Source of the DNA: Capsicum annuum
Lineage: Eukaryota; Streptophyta; Magnoliopsida; Solanales; Solanaceae
NCBI RefSeq assembly: GCF_002878395.1
Contig: NW_025892684.1
Span: 301,353-365,352 of the forward strand
Length of the DNA: 64,000 nucleotides
Direction: 5' to 3'
Positions 20,993 to 32,457 of the stretch are shown piece by piece. The translations under genes were made by a program, and so were the position numbers. Every line of letters begins with the position of its first letter. Position 1 is the first letter of the stretch. The notes under the pieces are model-generated. The model was not told the DNA's origin. It ran no database searches and saw only the letters and a program-made list of their open reading frames with translations.

Positions 20993-21708
20993 AAATTCTG
21001 TTTTTAAAGGAGTTTAAGTTATTACATATGACTTATTTAGGTTAATCCGCACATTAAAGGAAGTGAGGTAATTTAAGTGGTTATCTTATTTACATAGGTG
21101 AACATTTTCTCATCATGTGTTTAAGTGTATATTATCATTCATATGTCGAAATGAAATTTACCACAGATTAAAGAATTGTTCACGTATTCTGCCTATAAAT
21201 AAATTTTTTATGTTGAATTTCTTTAGCACAAAGGAAGTTTAATTTTTAGTCTAGTCAGAGCCGGCCTAAATTACACAAATCCCATATGCATGTTAAGGAG
21301 CTAATAATATTTTTTTATCACAATTTTGCTTAATTACATAAAATTCCATCAATCTCATTTTGTGATACATATTTTAAGCCTTGATACATATCATCTTTGA
21401 TACATTTTAAATCAATCGATTAGTTAAATAAGAAAGTAATAAAATTACATTTATTCAAGAGAGTAAAATCATGGAAGAGAATCTCTAAAATATCTAAAAT
21501 AGTAGCAAATTAAAATTTAAAACTTTTCATTAGATCTTATCATATATATATATATATATATATAGTACCGATTTTATCTGATACATATGCCTGATGCATG
21601 TATACATGATTTGTGATTGATACATTAATTGATTTTGATAAAATTGATCAACATTGATATAAAAAATAATATAGTTGTGTGCATAGATATTTATAGGCAC
21701 AATAAATA
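20993..21708. other. AT-rich intergenic sequence with a TA microsatellite
   Basis: No gene seen. A (TA)11-12 run lies at 21542-21564. Confidence 0.5.
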
Positions 21709-21997
21709 AACATGCCCTTTAACTTGGTCTAAGTCTCTAAGATCACATCTATGATCTCCAACTTTGAGTGTGCACAAGTAGACACTTAAATTTGTATACA
21801 GTTGAACAAGTAGACACATATGTCATATGGCGTTCTACGTGGCCAATTCTTATCATACATGACGTCCTACATGTATTATGCCACATAGAACTTGTGTGTC
21901 TATTTGTTCAACTTTATACAAGTTTAAATTCTTACTTATGCACACTCAAAGTTGAAAGTCATAAATGTGATTTATGGCCAAGTTAAAGGGCATGTTT
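21709..21997. mobile_element. Palindromic MITE, copy 2 (uninterrupted)
   Basis: It starts AACATGCCCTTTAACTTGG and ends CCAAGTTAAAGGGCATGTT, an inverted repeat of about 20 bases. The arms continue as imperfect inverted copies: CAACTTTGAGTGTGCACAAG and GACACTTAAATTTGTATACA on the left, TATACAAGTTTAAATTCT and ATGCACACTCAAAGTTGA on the right. The whole 289 bp can fold into one long hairpin. No coding capacity. Confidence 0.8.
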
Positions 21998-23040
21998 ATG
22001 TATACACGTATCAACCTACTAGATATATAAACAATTTATAAATCTATTACATGAGTATGTAGATGCATTCATATATCTATCGCGAATAAAAATGTACATT
22101 CTTTTTTAATATGATGCATATTTACGCATGCAAGTATATTTATATATATTATAATAAAAAATTATATTCTTTTTGTTGGATGAAAATATAATCAATCATA
22201 ACTATTTTGAATCTAATGACTCTTAACTCAGTTTTAATTCATCCAAATCTAATCCAACTCGCCCATTTACCATCATCACTAGAGGTAGGAAATCAAGTTG
22301 TTACAATGATCGCCACTCAAACGTATTGGTACTTAATTCTTGCCTCTCGTGTCCAAACGTTTAAATTTTTTCCCCGCTGCTCATTTAATCAAAATTTATG
22401 GACTAAAGTACCCTTCTGTATACAGATCTAATTCACCGACGTAAGTTTAGTGTTTTTATCTTTTGAAACTGAATTTTTTCCTCGTTGGGCATAAGTGTTT
22501 TTTAGGAATTAAGCCACGCAACATAAGTCATCTACCTAGTATTTTCCGAATTTGTTGTAGTGTTCAAAAACTGGAGTACACTTTTTGTGGCAGATATTCT
22601 TTATCCTTTTTAGAGAAAAAAATATTTGGTAGCTAATGTGGGATGGAGTATATGTGCCGGTCTTTGTGTGTGTTGTGTTTTGTTGGAAGTACATTGCCCT
22701 CATACGATAAAACTTGTGGAATATTATGGTTTGAGCATTTAAACTAACATCATTTGTTATTTTCGTTGTTAGGGGGCATAAATTGTTAGGCTTTTACGAT
22801 ATAATTTGTGGAATATAATGATACAAAAATAAAAATTTTTGCTCTCAATAGAGTTATTTGTTATTTTGATGTCAGAATATTTTGATTCACTAAAATGCTG
22901 AAAGATAAAAACTAAAAAAGATTAAATTTGAGGAAAAAATGTTAATACCACTCCAAAATAGGGGTATTTGTGTGAATGACGTGTAGATCATCACCATCAG
23001 TGGAATTGATTCGATAGATTTTTGGAAGGCATAATACATA
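21998..23040. other. AT-rich intergenic sequence, nothing recognised
   Basis: No convincing ORF, RNA gene or element ends. A short phrase around 22245-22275 (ATCCAACTCG...CATTTA) recurs at 25852-25872, suggesting a dispersed repeat. Confidence 0.45.
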
Positions 23041-23545
23041 AATATGTCTTTTAATTTGACTTGGTTTGAGGGGGGCTTTCCATAGCGGAGGTCGTGGGTT
23101 TGATCCATCCCTAATGCTTTCTCAATCGAGCTCATCGCACGGGGTTTACTTAGTGCGGTTTATATCTCCTGTGTGGTTTGCGAATTATTGCACAGTGAGG
23201 GATTTACCCAATGCGCACACAGTGCTCACTACAGAGTGGTCACCCGAAGGGAAGAGGCTATGGCAAAGGGTGTTAGCGGCTGCGGGTTTTCCTAGAGTTT
23301 TAAAAAAAAAATTTGGACTCAAATCATATTTATTACCTTAAACTTTGGGTATGCACAAGTAGACACTTAAACTTCTATAAAGTTGAACAAGTGGACACAT
23401 ATGTCCATGCGACGTCCTATGTGGCCAATTTTTGTCCTATGTGGCATCCTATGTGTATTATGCCACTTTATACAAGTTTAAGTGTCTACTTGTGTACACC
23501 CAAAGTTGAAGGTGATAGATGTGATTGACGTCAAGTTAAAGGACA
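23041..23545. mobile_element. Palindromic MITE, copy 3, interrupted by a SINE
   Basis: The left end is AATATGTCTTTTAATTTGAC. After the SINE, sequence resumes with TACCTTAAACTTTGGGTATG and GCACAAGTAGACACTTAAAC, and ends GTCAAGTTAAAGGACATATT, the complement of the left end. More diverged than copies 1 and 2. Confidence 0.7.
23069..23311 (+). mobile_element. tRNA-derived SINE (Solanaceae SolS-like)
   Basis: A GC-richer island of about 243 bp. It contains a pol III box-B-like GGTTTGATCC (23098-23107), a body with TCACCCGAAGGGAAGAGGCT and GTTAGCGGCTGCGGGTTTTC, and a terminal run of ten A (23302-23311). The arrangement (tRNA-like head, unique body, poly-A) is that of plant SINEs, and the CCCGAAGGG...GCGGCTGCGGG phrase is familiar from Solanaceae SINEs. 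A clean target duplication could not be read. Confidence 0.7.
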
Positions 23546-24830
23546 TATTTATGTATTATATATTTTTTAAATTATTTGGGTTTTGGGGAGACCAACTATA
23601 AGTCTTTAACCATACTAGTTTAGCCAAACATGTCTTGTACATGTAAATTTTGATTATTTCAAATTAGATGATTTTATCTATTATGAAGACTTTTAATGAA
23701 GTGTAAAAAGTTCAAAATATATATTTTATTATAAGCACATATATATTTTACCATCAAAAGTTTCAATGGTTAATGGATTTAATATATTGTACATGTACAT
23801 GTAGATGCAGATTTATAAACTTTATAAATCTTCTTAAAATCAAATTTATTTGATTTAGAATTCATAAACCAATGAAAAAAATATTAGTTGTCATTAATCC
23901 TGATGCTTCTAATAAGGAAATTTTTTATCATAAATATATTTAATTAATTTTTAACTCTTAAATATTAAGAAAAAATAGTGAAAAAATAATTTTGTCTAAA
24001 GCAAAGATTTTTAATGAAGGATAAAAAGTTCAAACGACATTTCTAAGGCCTTCACACTTTTAATATATTAATTAAATAATTAAATTATAATTATTAATTA
24101 TAATTATAAATATAGATATAGATTATGGATTATAAATTATAGATTATAGATTATAGATATAGATTATAGATTAATTAATAATATACGTACTTTACATGTG
24201 TGCTTCATGTCAAGTCATATGTGAAGTATTAGTATCCTAATCGTCTCCGATGATGTGAACTATCACATCCCGGATAATAACAAAAAAACAGATAGTAATA
24301 TATCAGAAATTACAACAAAATAAATTAATTAAATCTAATTTTTATACAAAAATTCCTCAAAGTCTGACCGAATATTCATCTATCACTATAAATTCAATAG
24401 AACAATACGATAATCGAGATATCATAACAATGCGATTAAATCCTAACCTTAAGAAAAAATCTCAAAACTCTATCATACGTTAACCTATCACTTGAAAAAA
24501 AAAAACAAATAATAACAAAACAAAAACTACTGTATTCGAGAATATTACAACAATATCATCAAACATAACCTTAACGCAAAATTTTTAAAGTCCGACCAAA
24601 CATTCATTGCAACATAGACTTGAACATAACAGAAATTACAACAAAATAATACGATAGTCGAAATATTAGAATAATACAATTAAACCTAACCTTTTGTGAT
24701 TGTAGATGACACCTTTAGAGCTCATAAAAAAAGAACCTATTAGAATATCTCCCCCAACAAATTTTACATTGTGGATGTTATCATATTATTGTAGAAAAAA
24801 AGAATTCTCCAATACCTTTTCCTACAAAAA
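23546..24830. other. AT-rich sequence with degenerate repeats, no gene
   Basis: 24060-24180 is almost pure A/T/G built from ATAGATTATAG-like words. 24297-24480 and 24610-24700 share the phrases GAAATTACAACAAAATA and TTAAA/TCCTAACC-type ends, an old direct repeat. Confidence 0.45.
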
Positions 24831-25510
24831 GAATCATATAAATATAAAAGTTTTTTATTTTTATGTTGCCAATGGGAAAAATTAATTATGGTATCAAATT
24901 AAAATATGGAAGATTTTTTTTTATGTTGCGAAATGGAAAAAATTAATTATGGTATTAAATTAATGAAAAAAAGAATTCTCCAATATCTTTTCCTACAAAA
25001 AATAATTATCTAAATATGGAAGATTTTTATTTTTATGTTGTGAAAAGAAACAAATTAACTATGGTATCAAATTAATACTACAACATAACTTTAGGAAATT
25101 GAAATTTTTTCCTCAAAAATTTAATTACGTGTTTTCTATTTTTTTTTCCTTAAAAAATAATAATAACTTATCTTCTTTTTTTATTTTATTTTTATGTTAC
25201 AAAAAGGAAAAAATTAATTATGGTATCAAATTAAAATATGAAAGATTTTTATTTTTATGTTACAAAATGAAAAAAATTAATTATGGTATCAAATTAATGA
25301 AAAAAAAAAATTCTACAATACCTTTTCCTACAAATTTTTTTTACCTAATATGAAGATTTTTATTTTTATGTTGCGAAAAGAAAAAAGTTAATTATGGTAT
25401 CAAATAAATACTACAACAACTCTTTAGGAAATTGAAAGTTTTTCCTCAAAAATTTAATTACGTGTTTTTATTTTTTTTCCTTAAAAAATTAAAATAACTT
25501 ATTTTCTTTT
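24831..25510. repeat. Degenerate tandem array, units with TTAATTATGGTATCAAATTA
   Basis: The phrase TTAATTATGGTATCAAATTA (with small variants) recurs near 24881, 24941, 25055, 25215, 25278 and 25389. Each copy is preceded by TTTTTATGTTGCGAAA-type sequence. Some copies are followed by GAATTCTCCAATACCTTTTC and others by GGAAATTGAAA and TTTAATTACGTGTTTT. Spacing of 60-160 bp indicates mixed short and long units. No protein coding. Confidence 0.65.
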
Positions 25511-26277
25511 TTTGTGGAACTTTAGGGCATTTTTTGGTTTTTGTGTTTTTTAAGGAAAATTTTTCAAAGTTTTTTTCTTTTTTACCATATGTTATAGAAA
25601 TTCTTATATTTAACTATTAAAATATAATGATATAATAAATAAAGAAAAATAGTTAGAAGACGATTTTGTCTAAAGTACAGATTTTTTAATGAAGGACAAA
25701 AAGTTTAAATCACTTTTCTACGGATATTCACACTTTTAATAGATTATATAGATTAGTATTGAACCCTCTACTTCCTGAAATGTAAAAGAATGACAGTAGA
25801 GATCAAGTGAAAGCATGAAATGCATTTTTATATAACTCGTTCAAATTGGATCCAACTCGATCGCTCATTTAACACCACTATTTAGTGAATGTTCCTACGA
25901 TTCAATAGTTTTATCCTTCGAATTATTGGGTTACATAAAATAGGCGCAGACGGACTGCAAGCCCGCAAGCAGCAGCATATATCAAGATTCTGGCAGGGCA
26001 TTGAGCACTGCTTTGTTGGGTATGCAAATAAAAGTACTACATTGGCAAGTGAAAAGATGGTGAAGCTAATAGAAGTAGGATCTCTTACTAGTGGAAACTT
26101 TTGGTAAACATCGTGCAGCCCAAAGAAAATAATATCTCACCATGTAAGAGTAAGTTTGGGCACACTGGAGCACCAATAACTTTGCTCCAATATTGATATG
26201 AAATTCAAGAGTGGGGGTGGGGGGGGCGAGGATGAGTTGAAAACTTTTTCACTGATCAGTCTTGACAGTCAACTCAC
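25511..26277 (+). other. Unassigned segment with an isolated ORF (25889-26107)
   Basis: I do not recognise the 72-codon ORF. Its second half (GADGLQARKQQHISRFWQGI and FVGYANKSTTLASEKMVKLI) has normal amino-acid composition and base use richer in G+C than its surroundings, like a fragment of a real exon. There is no clear splice site, partner exon or promoter. 26211-26230 is a G-run (GTGGGGGTGGGGGGGGCGAG). It could be a captured gene fragment or chance. Confidence 0.25.
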
Positions 26278-29200
26278 CTGCAGGTTAGTATACAGAATAA
26301 AACAGAGTAGAATAAATGTGTGAATATGCTAATAAAAAATATAAGAATTTATCCTGGTTCGGATCACCGGTGTGGTACTTACTCTAGTCTCCTTGGATCA
26401 CAAGGGTTTCCGTTAGCTTTGAAAGTGAGAATTGAATTACAGATGTGAAGAATGATTTTTGAATATTATTTTGCTATTCAGATCTTGTGACATTACCTCT
26501 ATTGGTATAACTAAGTTGACTCGATCTTTCTCTTTTGTAACTATTGTAAGTCGGTAATTACAAAGTGTTATTGAAACTAAAGATTGAGAAATACTAAGAG
26601 TTTCCTTTGAAATTGCGTGATGTCTTCAGTCTTCAGTCCTCTCTTTTATAATTAATCTTCACCTTTCTTTCTCGGGTATAAAACACAACCATACATGTCC
26701 ATATCAGATATGCCCATGTAGAGGGTGTGATCTTTCTTCCTTCCATGGTTCCTTGTAAGATCTTCTTTCCATGTTGTTCTGTAATTGTTGATTATCTTTC
26801 TTGTAATTTGGGATTTAATGAGATATTAACCTGATGCTTTTCCAAATCCATCTCTAACATCCTTGTAGTTAGGGATCACATGAGATGGTCCTCCAAGCTT
26901 TTCTCCGGAATGATTGTAACGATCTGAAAATACACCCTGGTTTCCACACGGCGCTAACGGTTCCGAAAGACCACAAGCTAATCCATGACTGGTACCTGCT
27001 GTGAGCACTGAATAAAATCTCAAAGAAAGCCTGTACGGAATATAACTGAAATGACATAAGATTTTAAAAACTGTAATCAATACTGAAACATGATGTTAAC
27101 GTATGAAAACATACTAAAAATTGACTAATTGTCTGGACTAGTCTGAATGCCTCTAACTAAATAACTGAGAAGTTGATGGGACAAGCCCCCACAACTAACT
27201 CCGACTATCTACTAAAACTGAGAAACTAAAATAACATAACTGGTCCTCAGAACATGAGGACTCACCAATGCTATTGATACTGGTGCGCTGGGATAAATAG
27301 GTACGGTTGGGAACCTGAGCATCCGAACCTATGATATGAAACATCATAGTGCAAGAAACGAGTATGCGATCAATACTTTGAATGTACTGGTATGCAAAAT
27401 GAGTTAGGCTAATATGCATGGTTTCATGTGCATGAGTAATAACTGTCTGAATAAATAGCATGGGATAACTGAGAATGAAGTAATGACTAGCTGAACAATA
27501 TGAGATAACTTAGTGAACATGTATGAAGCAAAGACTGAATGGTTAGCATGATATTACTAAATATCAATGCGTGAAAGCTGTAAAATCTGAGAATGCATGA
27601 CCAAGAGTATAATATGTTTCTGATAGAGTCTGTAAACTAAAATACTGAAATTTGATAACTAAATAATTGATAAGTTGTATGCTATGGTCAAGAAAACTGA
27701 ACTGAGTTCTGTACTGAATACTAAAACTAAAACTGTGAGAGGTATCGTCTAACTGATATGCCCCAGTCTAAGCTGATTGGGGTCCAACCTGTGACCCCAG
27801 TTGGAGGGGTACTAGTACCGTGCCATAAGTACTAACAATGACTGTGAGTTAACCCTAACTGGCAGGAAAACATTTTGTCAGCCCTCACTGGCAGAAAAAC
27901 TCATGCGAGATGGGTCAACCCTTATCTGGTAGGAAGTCATCTCAACCTACGCTGGCTACGTAGTTATGTAACTCAGGGATTTCTACTAAGGGTCAAACCC
28001 TCTACTAACAGGAATGCTCCCATCCCTGGGTTCGGTTGGTACTGAATCCTACTCCCAACTGAACTAATACTGATTATGGGACTAAGCAAAGCTTAACTAA
28101 AGAGAAATTGGCTTGGATAACTGAACTGTTCTAAGTTTGACTAATATGACAACTGACTGGACTGATAATGCTCATATGTTTCTGAAACTATTCTGAAACT
28201 ACTGGGACTAAGTAAACTGCTAAATTTTGGGCATTCATAACCTTCAGGACTCGATAACAATAACAATAGGGTAACATGAAATCTTTGAAACCATGGAAGG
28301 AAATTATTGTTCACAATTATTCACTTAAGCATTTCACCAAATACATAGGGGCCAAGACTTTAATATGAGAATATTTCTAGACATGATGAGATAGCACGAT
28401 CACATGACAAAATTATAAACTGAGGATTTATTCTGAATTCTCATGAACATAATAGTGAAACGACAATATTTAAAACATACTATAATGCATTCCACTTGAA
28501 AACACATTCCAAAATCTTAACTTGTAAACATGTAATAAGTAGTCATTGTTCAAAACCCAATCATTTAGGCATTTCATCGAACACTTAAAATTCAGGGTTT
28601 AAACTAAGCATGGGAATAGTTTTAAAACTCGTAGTAATAGCATGATTTCACTTTTAAGATTACCAATTAGGGTTTAAATTCAACAAACAAACCATTCAAA
28701 CATATAAGGTTTAATATCACCAATACTTTTATGGTAACATGATAAAAATTTAAAATTCATGTAAGTTCATGGACAAAATTCATAAAATATGTAATAAGGT
28801 CTGCTTTCAATAAAAATAGATTGTAAACATCATGTATAATCAAAATCCATAAAAGCTTCATAGAGAGAAATCATTATAAACATATAATTTCATGATTTAA
28901 TACATAAAAGATGGATTCTTGAACTCCATGGATGAAAAGGGCCCATGGATGAACATCTAACATACTTTAACGCCTTGATCTTGAAAGAGAATTAAATTTA
29001 CTTGAATGACTTTGGATTGGAAATTATAATTTCTTGATTTTCTTGAAAAAAGGCTTGAATCTTGTTCTTGGGAGATGATCTTTTGAGAAAACCTAATTTT
29101 CTTGTTCTTGAGAGTGGAGAGGAGTAAGGGCTTTTAAAAATGATTTATGATGGTCATGTACGTGTTTTTGATGATTTAAGCCATGGGAGGTGAGGGAAAA

Positions 29201-29879
29201 AACCAAAATAGCCCTCCGAATTCGAATGGGAATTGTTGAATTTCATGGGTGACGACTTGGGCTTATAAGTCATCACTTAGGTGACGGCCCGTTACCCCAG
29301 GTCGTCACTTAGAAGCTGGAACTGATGATTTTCTGCCTAAGGCTGATGACTTGTGCTGATAAGTCATCACATAGGTGATGGCCCGTCAGCTCAGGTCGTC
29401 ACTTTGTTGACGGGCTGACATGATGGAGAAAAATGGGCATAACTTCTCGCTCTAATATCGAACTAAGGTGAGACCAGTTGAGTTGGAAAGAGGACTCAGA
29501 GATATTTCTTTTTTTTTATATAGTATGAAACCTAAATATAAAAATGCTAAGAGATACACTCATTTAAAGTTCACCCTTGCTGGAGCATTTGTCAAAACTC
29601 AATCGGCTCAACTCGTCTTTGAGTTAGGAGGATATTATGACCTCGATAAATACATGAAGATATTCTCATATCATATATTTGATAATCACACATATATAAA
29701 CGTAAAATCATTGGGTTTGGGTCAGTATACTTAGAAACAACGGTTTGAATTCTGGTAAAAAAATGTGGGGTGTTACAATGATCTTCCTTGCCTTGATTAC
29801 ATCTTCAGTGTATCCTGCATGTTTTTCTCTTTTAGTTTTTCATTATTAAAATATATTATGTTAACACGGGAGGCTAACA
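26278..29879 (-). repeat. 3' LTR of copia-3, split by a solo LTR
   Basis: The outer end on the plus strand is about 26278 (TGCAGGTTAG). The inner end is GGAGGCTAACA at 29879, i.e. minus strand TGTTAGCCTCC next to the polypurine tract. The phrase TTTATCCTGGTTCGGATCACC (26349 on) is typical of copia LTRs in dicots. Without the insertion it is about 737 bp. The outer boundary is uncertain by a few bases because no partner LTR is in the window. Confidence 0.65.
26913..29777 (-). mobile_element. Solo gypsy-type LTR (2.9 kb) inside the copia-3 LTR
   Basis: Ends TGTAACG...GTGTTACA with a perfect 5 bp target duplication ATGAT (26908-26912 and 29778-29782). No internal coding domain, primer site or second LTR is present, as expected after LTR-LTR recombination. 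It resembles other TGTAAC-ended Solanaceae gypsy LTRs such as 43915-46093 at its left end. It contains a ~93 bp internal duplication around 29250-29405. Orientation is inferred from the TGTAACACCCC start on the minus strand. Confidence 0.8.
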
Positions 29880-30266
29880 ATCTCCCCTTTTTTTATAATG
29901 TCAAATAATAAATGTCAATTAACTTCTCTGTTCTTGTAGTTGACTGGTTTCCCTTTTCTTGCTGACTCCTATTCCTTCATCAGAAGTTGGCTCCTAAGTA
30001 CCTATAGTCGACTGGATCTTTTGGAGATGGATCTCCCCTACTTGGAGTCATATATAATGTTTCCTTCTCCCCCTGTATACATAATCGAAAAGAGTAGAGC
30101 ACAAAAAACAAGAAGAGCACACAACAAAAAAATAAACACCAGATAACTAGACAATGTATCATGCAAAAAAAAGGAAAAAAAGAGTGTGGCAGGACAAGTT
30201 AAAATATCGGTTACAGACCCAAAAGAAAGGAAGGGTTAGAACCTCTTTTGAATAGTAGTCATGAAA

Positions 30267-31649
30267 TCAACCTTTGGCCATACAATAGGTAATAGTGTTG
30301 TGCATATTGTAACAGAAGTACTCATAGGACTTTTTAATATTTTTTGAGAAATCGGAGTAGAAATTCTGGAATGATATGACAAGCTTGTTATTAGCAGAGT
30401 TGGTCTTAGATTTTATGGAGTCCACAAGAGCAAATAGTCTATTGAAAAACTCGACACCCTCCTGCTTAAATCCATCAATATTTAAGAGCACCTTGTACAC
30501 ATCAGTACTAGTTTCCCTAACCAACTTCACCAGCCTGGTAGTCAACTTTTGAAGAAGTAGTAAACCTTCTTCGATCTCCTTGATTCGATCCTTGAGTTTC
30601 TCTACTTCTTTCATCACAGGAAGCACAAGATTAGAAAAAGTTTTTCTTACCTTGGAGAGATCATTCCGTGCTTTGGCAGAGTCCTTCTTTCATCATTAAT
30701 TATCGATCAAGACATATCCCATGCTAGAAAAAGTTTTAGAATCATAAGTGGCTTAGACTTCCACCGCATGGTACTCAGAGAGATCAATGGAGTAGTAGAG
30801 AAGTATTCTAGTGATCAATGGTCTAGACGTTAAGCTAGCAGAGGCATGAGCATTTGTAGCATTCTCCAACATATATTCTCAGAACCAGACAACCCAATTA
30901 ATTTTATACTTTTTCACCATGCAATACAACACAAACACATCACTACAATCCACATTACAAGGAGAAACTTTTCGAGGTATTAGAGTGGTAGCGATAATAT
31001 GAGCCAGGATTCTATACTTAAGGCAGAGTGATAGAGGACCAAAGTTGGATAAACTAATATCTGGATCAAATCTAACCTCAAAGTTCTCAGGCCATATACC
31101 ATTCATAAAGGGAATGACCCTAGAGAACTTAGTATCAAAAAATTTTTCAAACAAAAAATCATTAAGAATGATTTGTGTCCCAAGCATAAGAGTTTCCAAC
31201 ACGCTGTTATCTTAAGAAAGGAGAAGATTTACATAAAACATGAGCGCAGGATCCTCATAAACTTTCATATCGCAAAGATAAAATACTAGAGATATGTATC
31301 AAGCTTTCAGAAAAGGAACTTACATTACAGTGAGATTCCTTTAATTGAGAGAGATTCACAATTCTGCCGAGCACAATCGAGCGACTTCTGAAGGAGAAAA
31401 ACTTCTCCCGCTGTGAGCTAGTCCAAAATTTATTAATCCCCTATGGTGGAAGGAAATTAAAAGGGGAAAGATGAGTTTTCTTGACAAATAATTAGGGCTA
31501 AGGGCTGAGCATTTTTTATGAATAGTTAAGTGGAGGGAATGAGAAGAGGCTTCCTTAGAGGAGCTGAAGATGAGAACGGGATCATGATTGTCAAAATGGA
31601 ATTCTGGAGGAGTTTTTGTAAGATTGGCCATGGATCTTGTTTGGGTCAT
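30267..31649 (-). pseudogene. Env-like ORF of copia-3 (plant-transposon domain)
   Basis: The minus strand from 31649 begins MTQTRSMANLTKTPPEFHFD. After gaps with stops, EDPALMFYVNLL, then LETLMLGTQIILNDFLFEKF, KYRILAHIIATTLIPRK and DVFVLYCMVKKYKINW. That order matches the 'putative plant transposon protein' domain carried downstream of pol by Sireviruses and their relatives. The last part (30626-30267) is a predicted coiled coil: VEKLKDRIKEIEEGLLLLQK, then TTRLVKLVRE. A coiled coil near the C-terminus is also usual for these ORFs. Role in live elements is not established. One stop interrupts the domain near 31213 and others follow. Confidence 0.65.
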
Positions 31650-31939
31650 TGAGGAATGAAAGGAGATAGGTTTGGAGAGAGTATAAAAAAGTAGTGAAGA
31701 AGATGAATCAATGGGAAGTGGAAAAGAGGTGAAGTGAACTAAGGTGACTTATGAAGTGATGGGATGATTGATGTCTAGGAAAGCAAAAAGGGTAAAGTAG
31801 GAGTAATTAAAGGGAGAGAGAAAATGGAGGCATAAAAAGATGGATAAAAGGATAATGATGCTGAGTCAGAGGGGCAAAATAATAAATAAAATATTGTGTC
31901 ATATCATTAATATAAGTTAAACTAAGACTTATCCTTAAG

Positions 31940-32452
31940 GAACAAAATCTTTATTCTAACAGGGGTTTAGTAAAAAATATCAGCAAGCTAATTTTAAGAA
32001 TCAATAAATTTTAAGGAATAATCTCCATTTTCTACATGATCTCTAATTAAATGTTGCTTAGTGTCTATATGCTTAGAACTGGAATGATGCATAATATATT
32101 TTGATAAACTAATTGCACTTGTATTGTTACAAATTATAGGCACAGATTCAAAATATAAATTGAAATCAAGTTATTGATGCATAATCTATAGAATTTGAGT
32201 ACCACAATTTTCAATGGCTATGTATTCAGCTTCGATAGTTGATAGATCAACTGAAGTTTGTTTTTTGCTATGCCATGAGATTAGGGCATCACCAAGAATC
32301 TGAAATGTTCCACTAGTACTTTTTAAGTCATTTTTGTTACCTGCAAAATCAGAATCTGAATAGCCAACTAAGTCAAAATTTAAGGAGTGAGGGTACCATA
32401 GCCCAATATCTTGTGTCCCAATGAGCTAATGAATGTTTTTAGGCGGTATTCA
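31940..32452 (-). pseudogene. RNase H of copia-3 (C-terminal part)
   Basis: Minus strand: FDLVGYSDSDFAGNKNDLKS, ISWHSKKQTSVDLSTIEAEY and SSSKHIDTKQHLIRDHVENG. The catalytic Asp in YSDSDFAG and the Glu in TIEAEY are present. A few stops. The upstream part continues at 36826 after element C. Confidence 0.82.
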
Positions 32453-32457
32453 GGTGG

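Noticed and set aside
26211..26230. G-run as a G-quadruplex or regulatory element
   Set aside because: A single uneven G-run without four well-separated tracts; no supporting context.
29468..29734. 88-codon plus-strand ORF
   Set aside because: It lies inside the solo LTR 26913-29777, with no motif or conservation seen.
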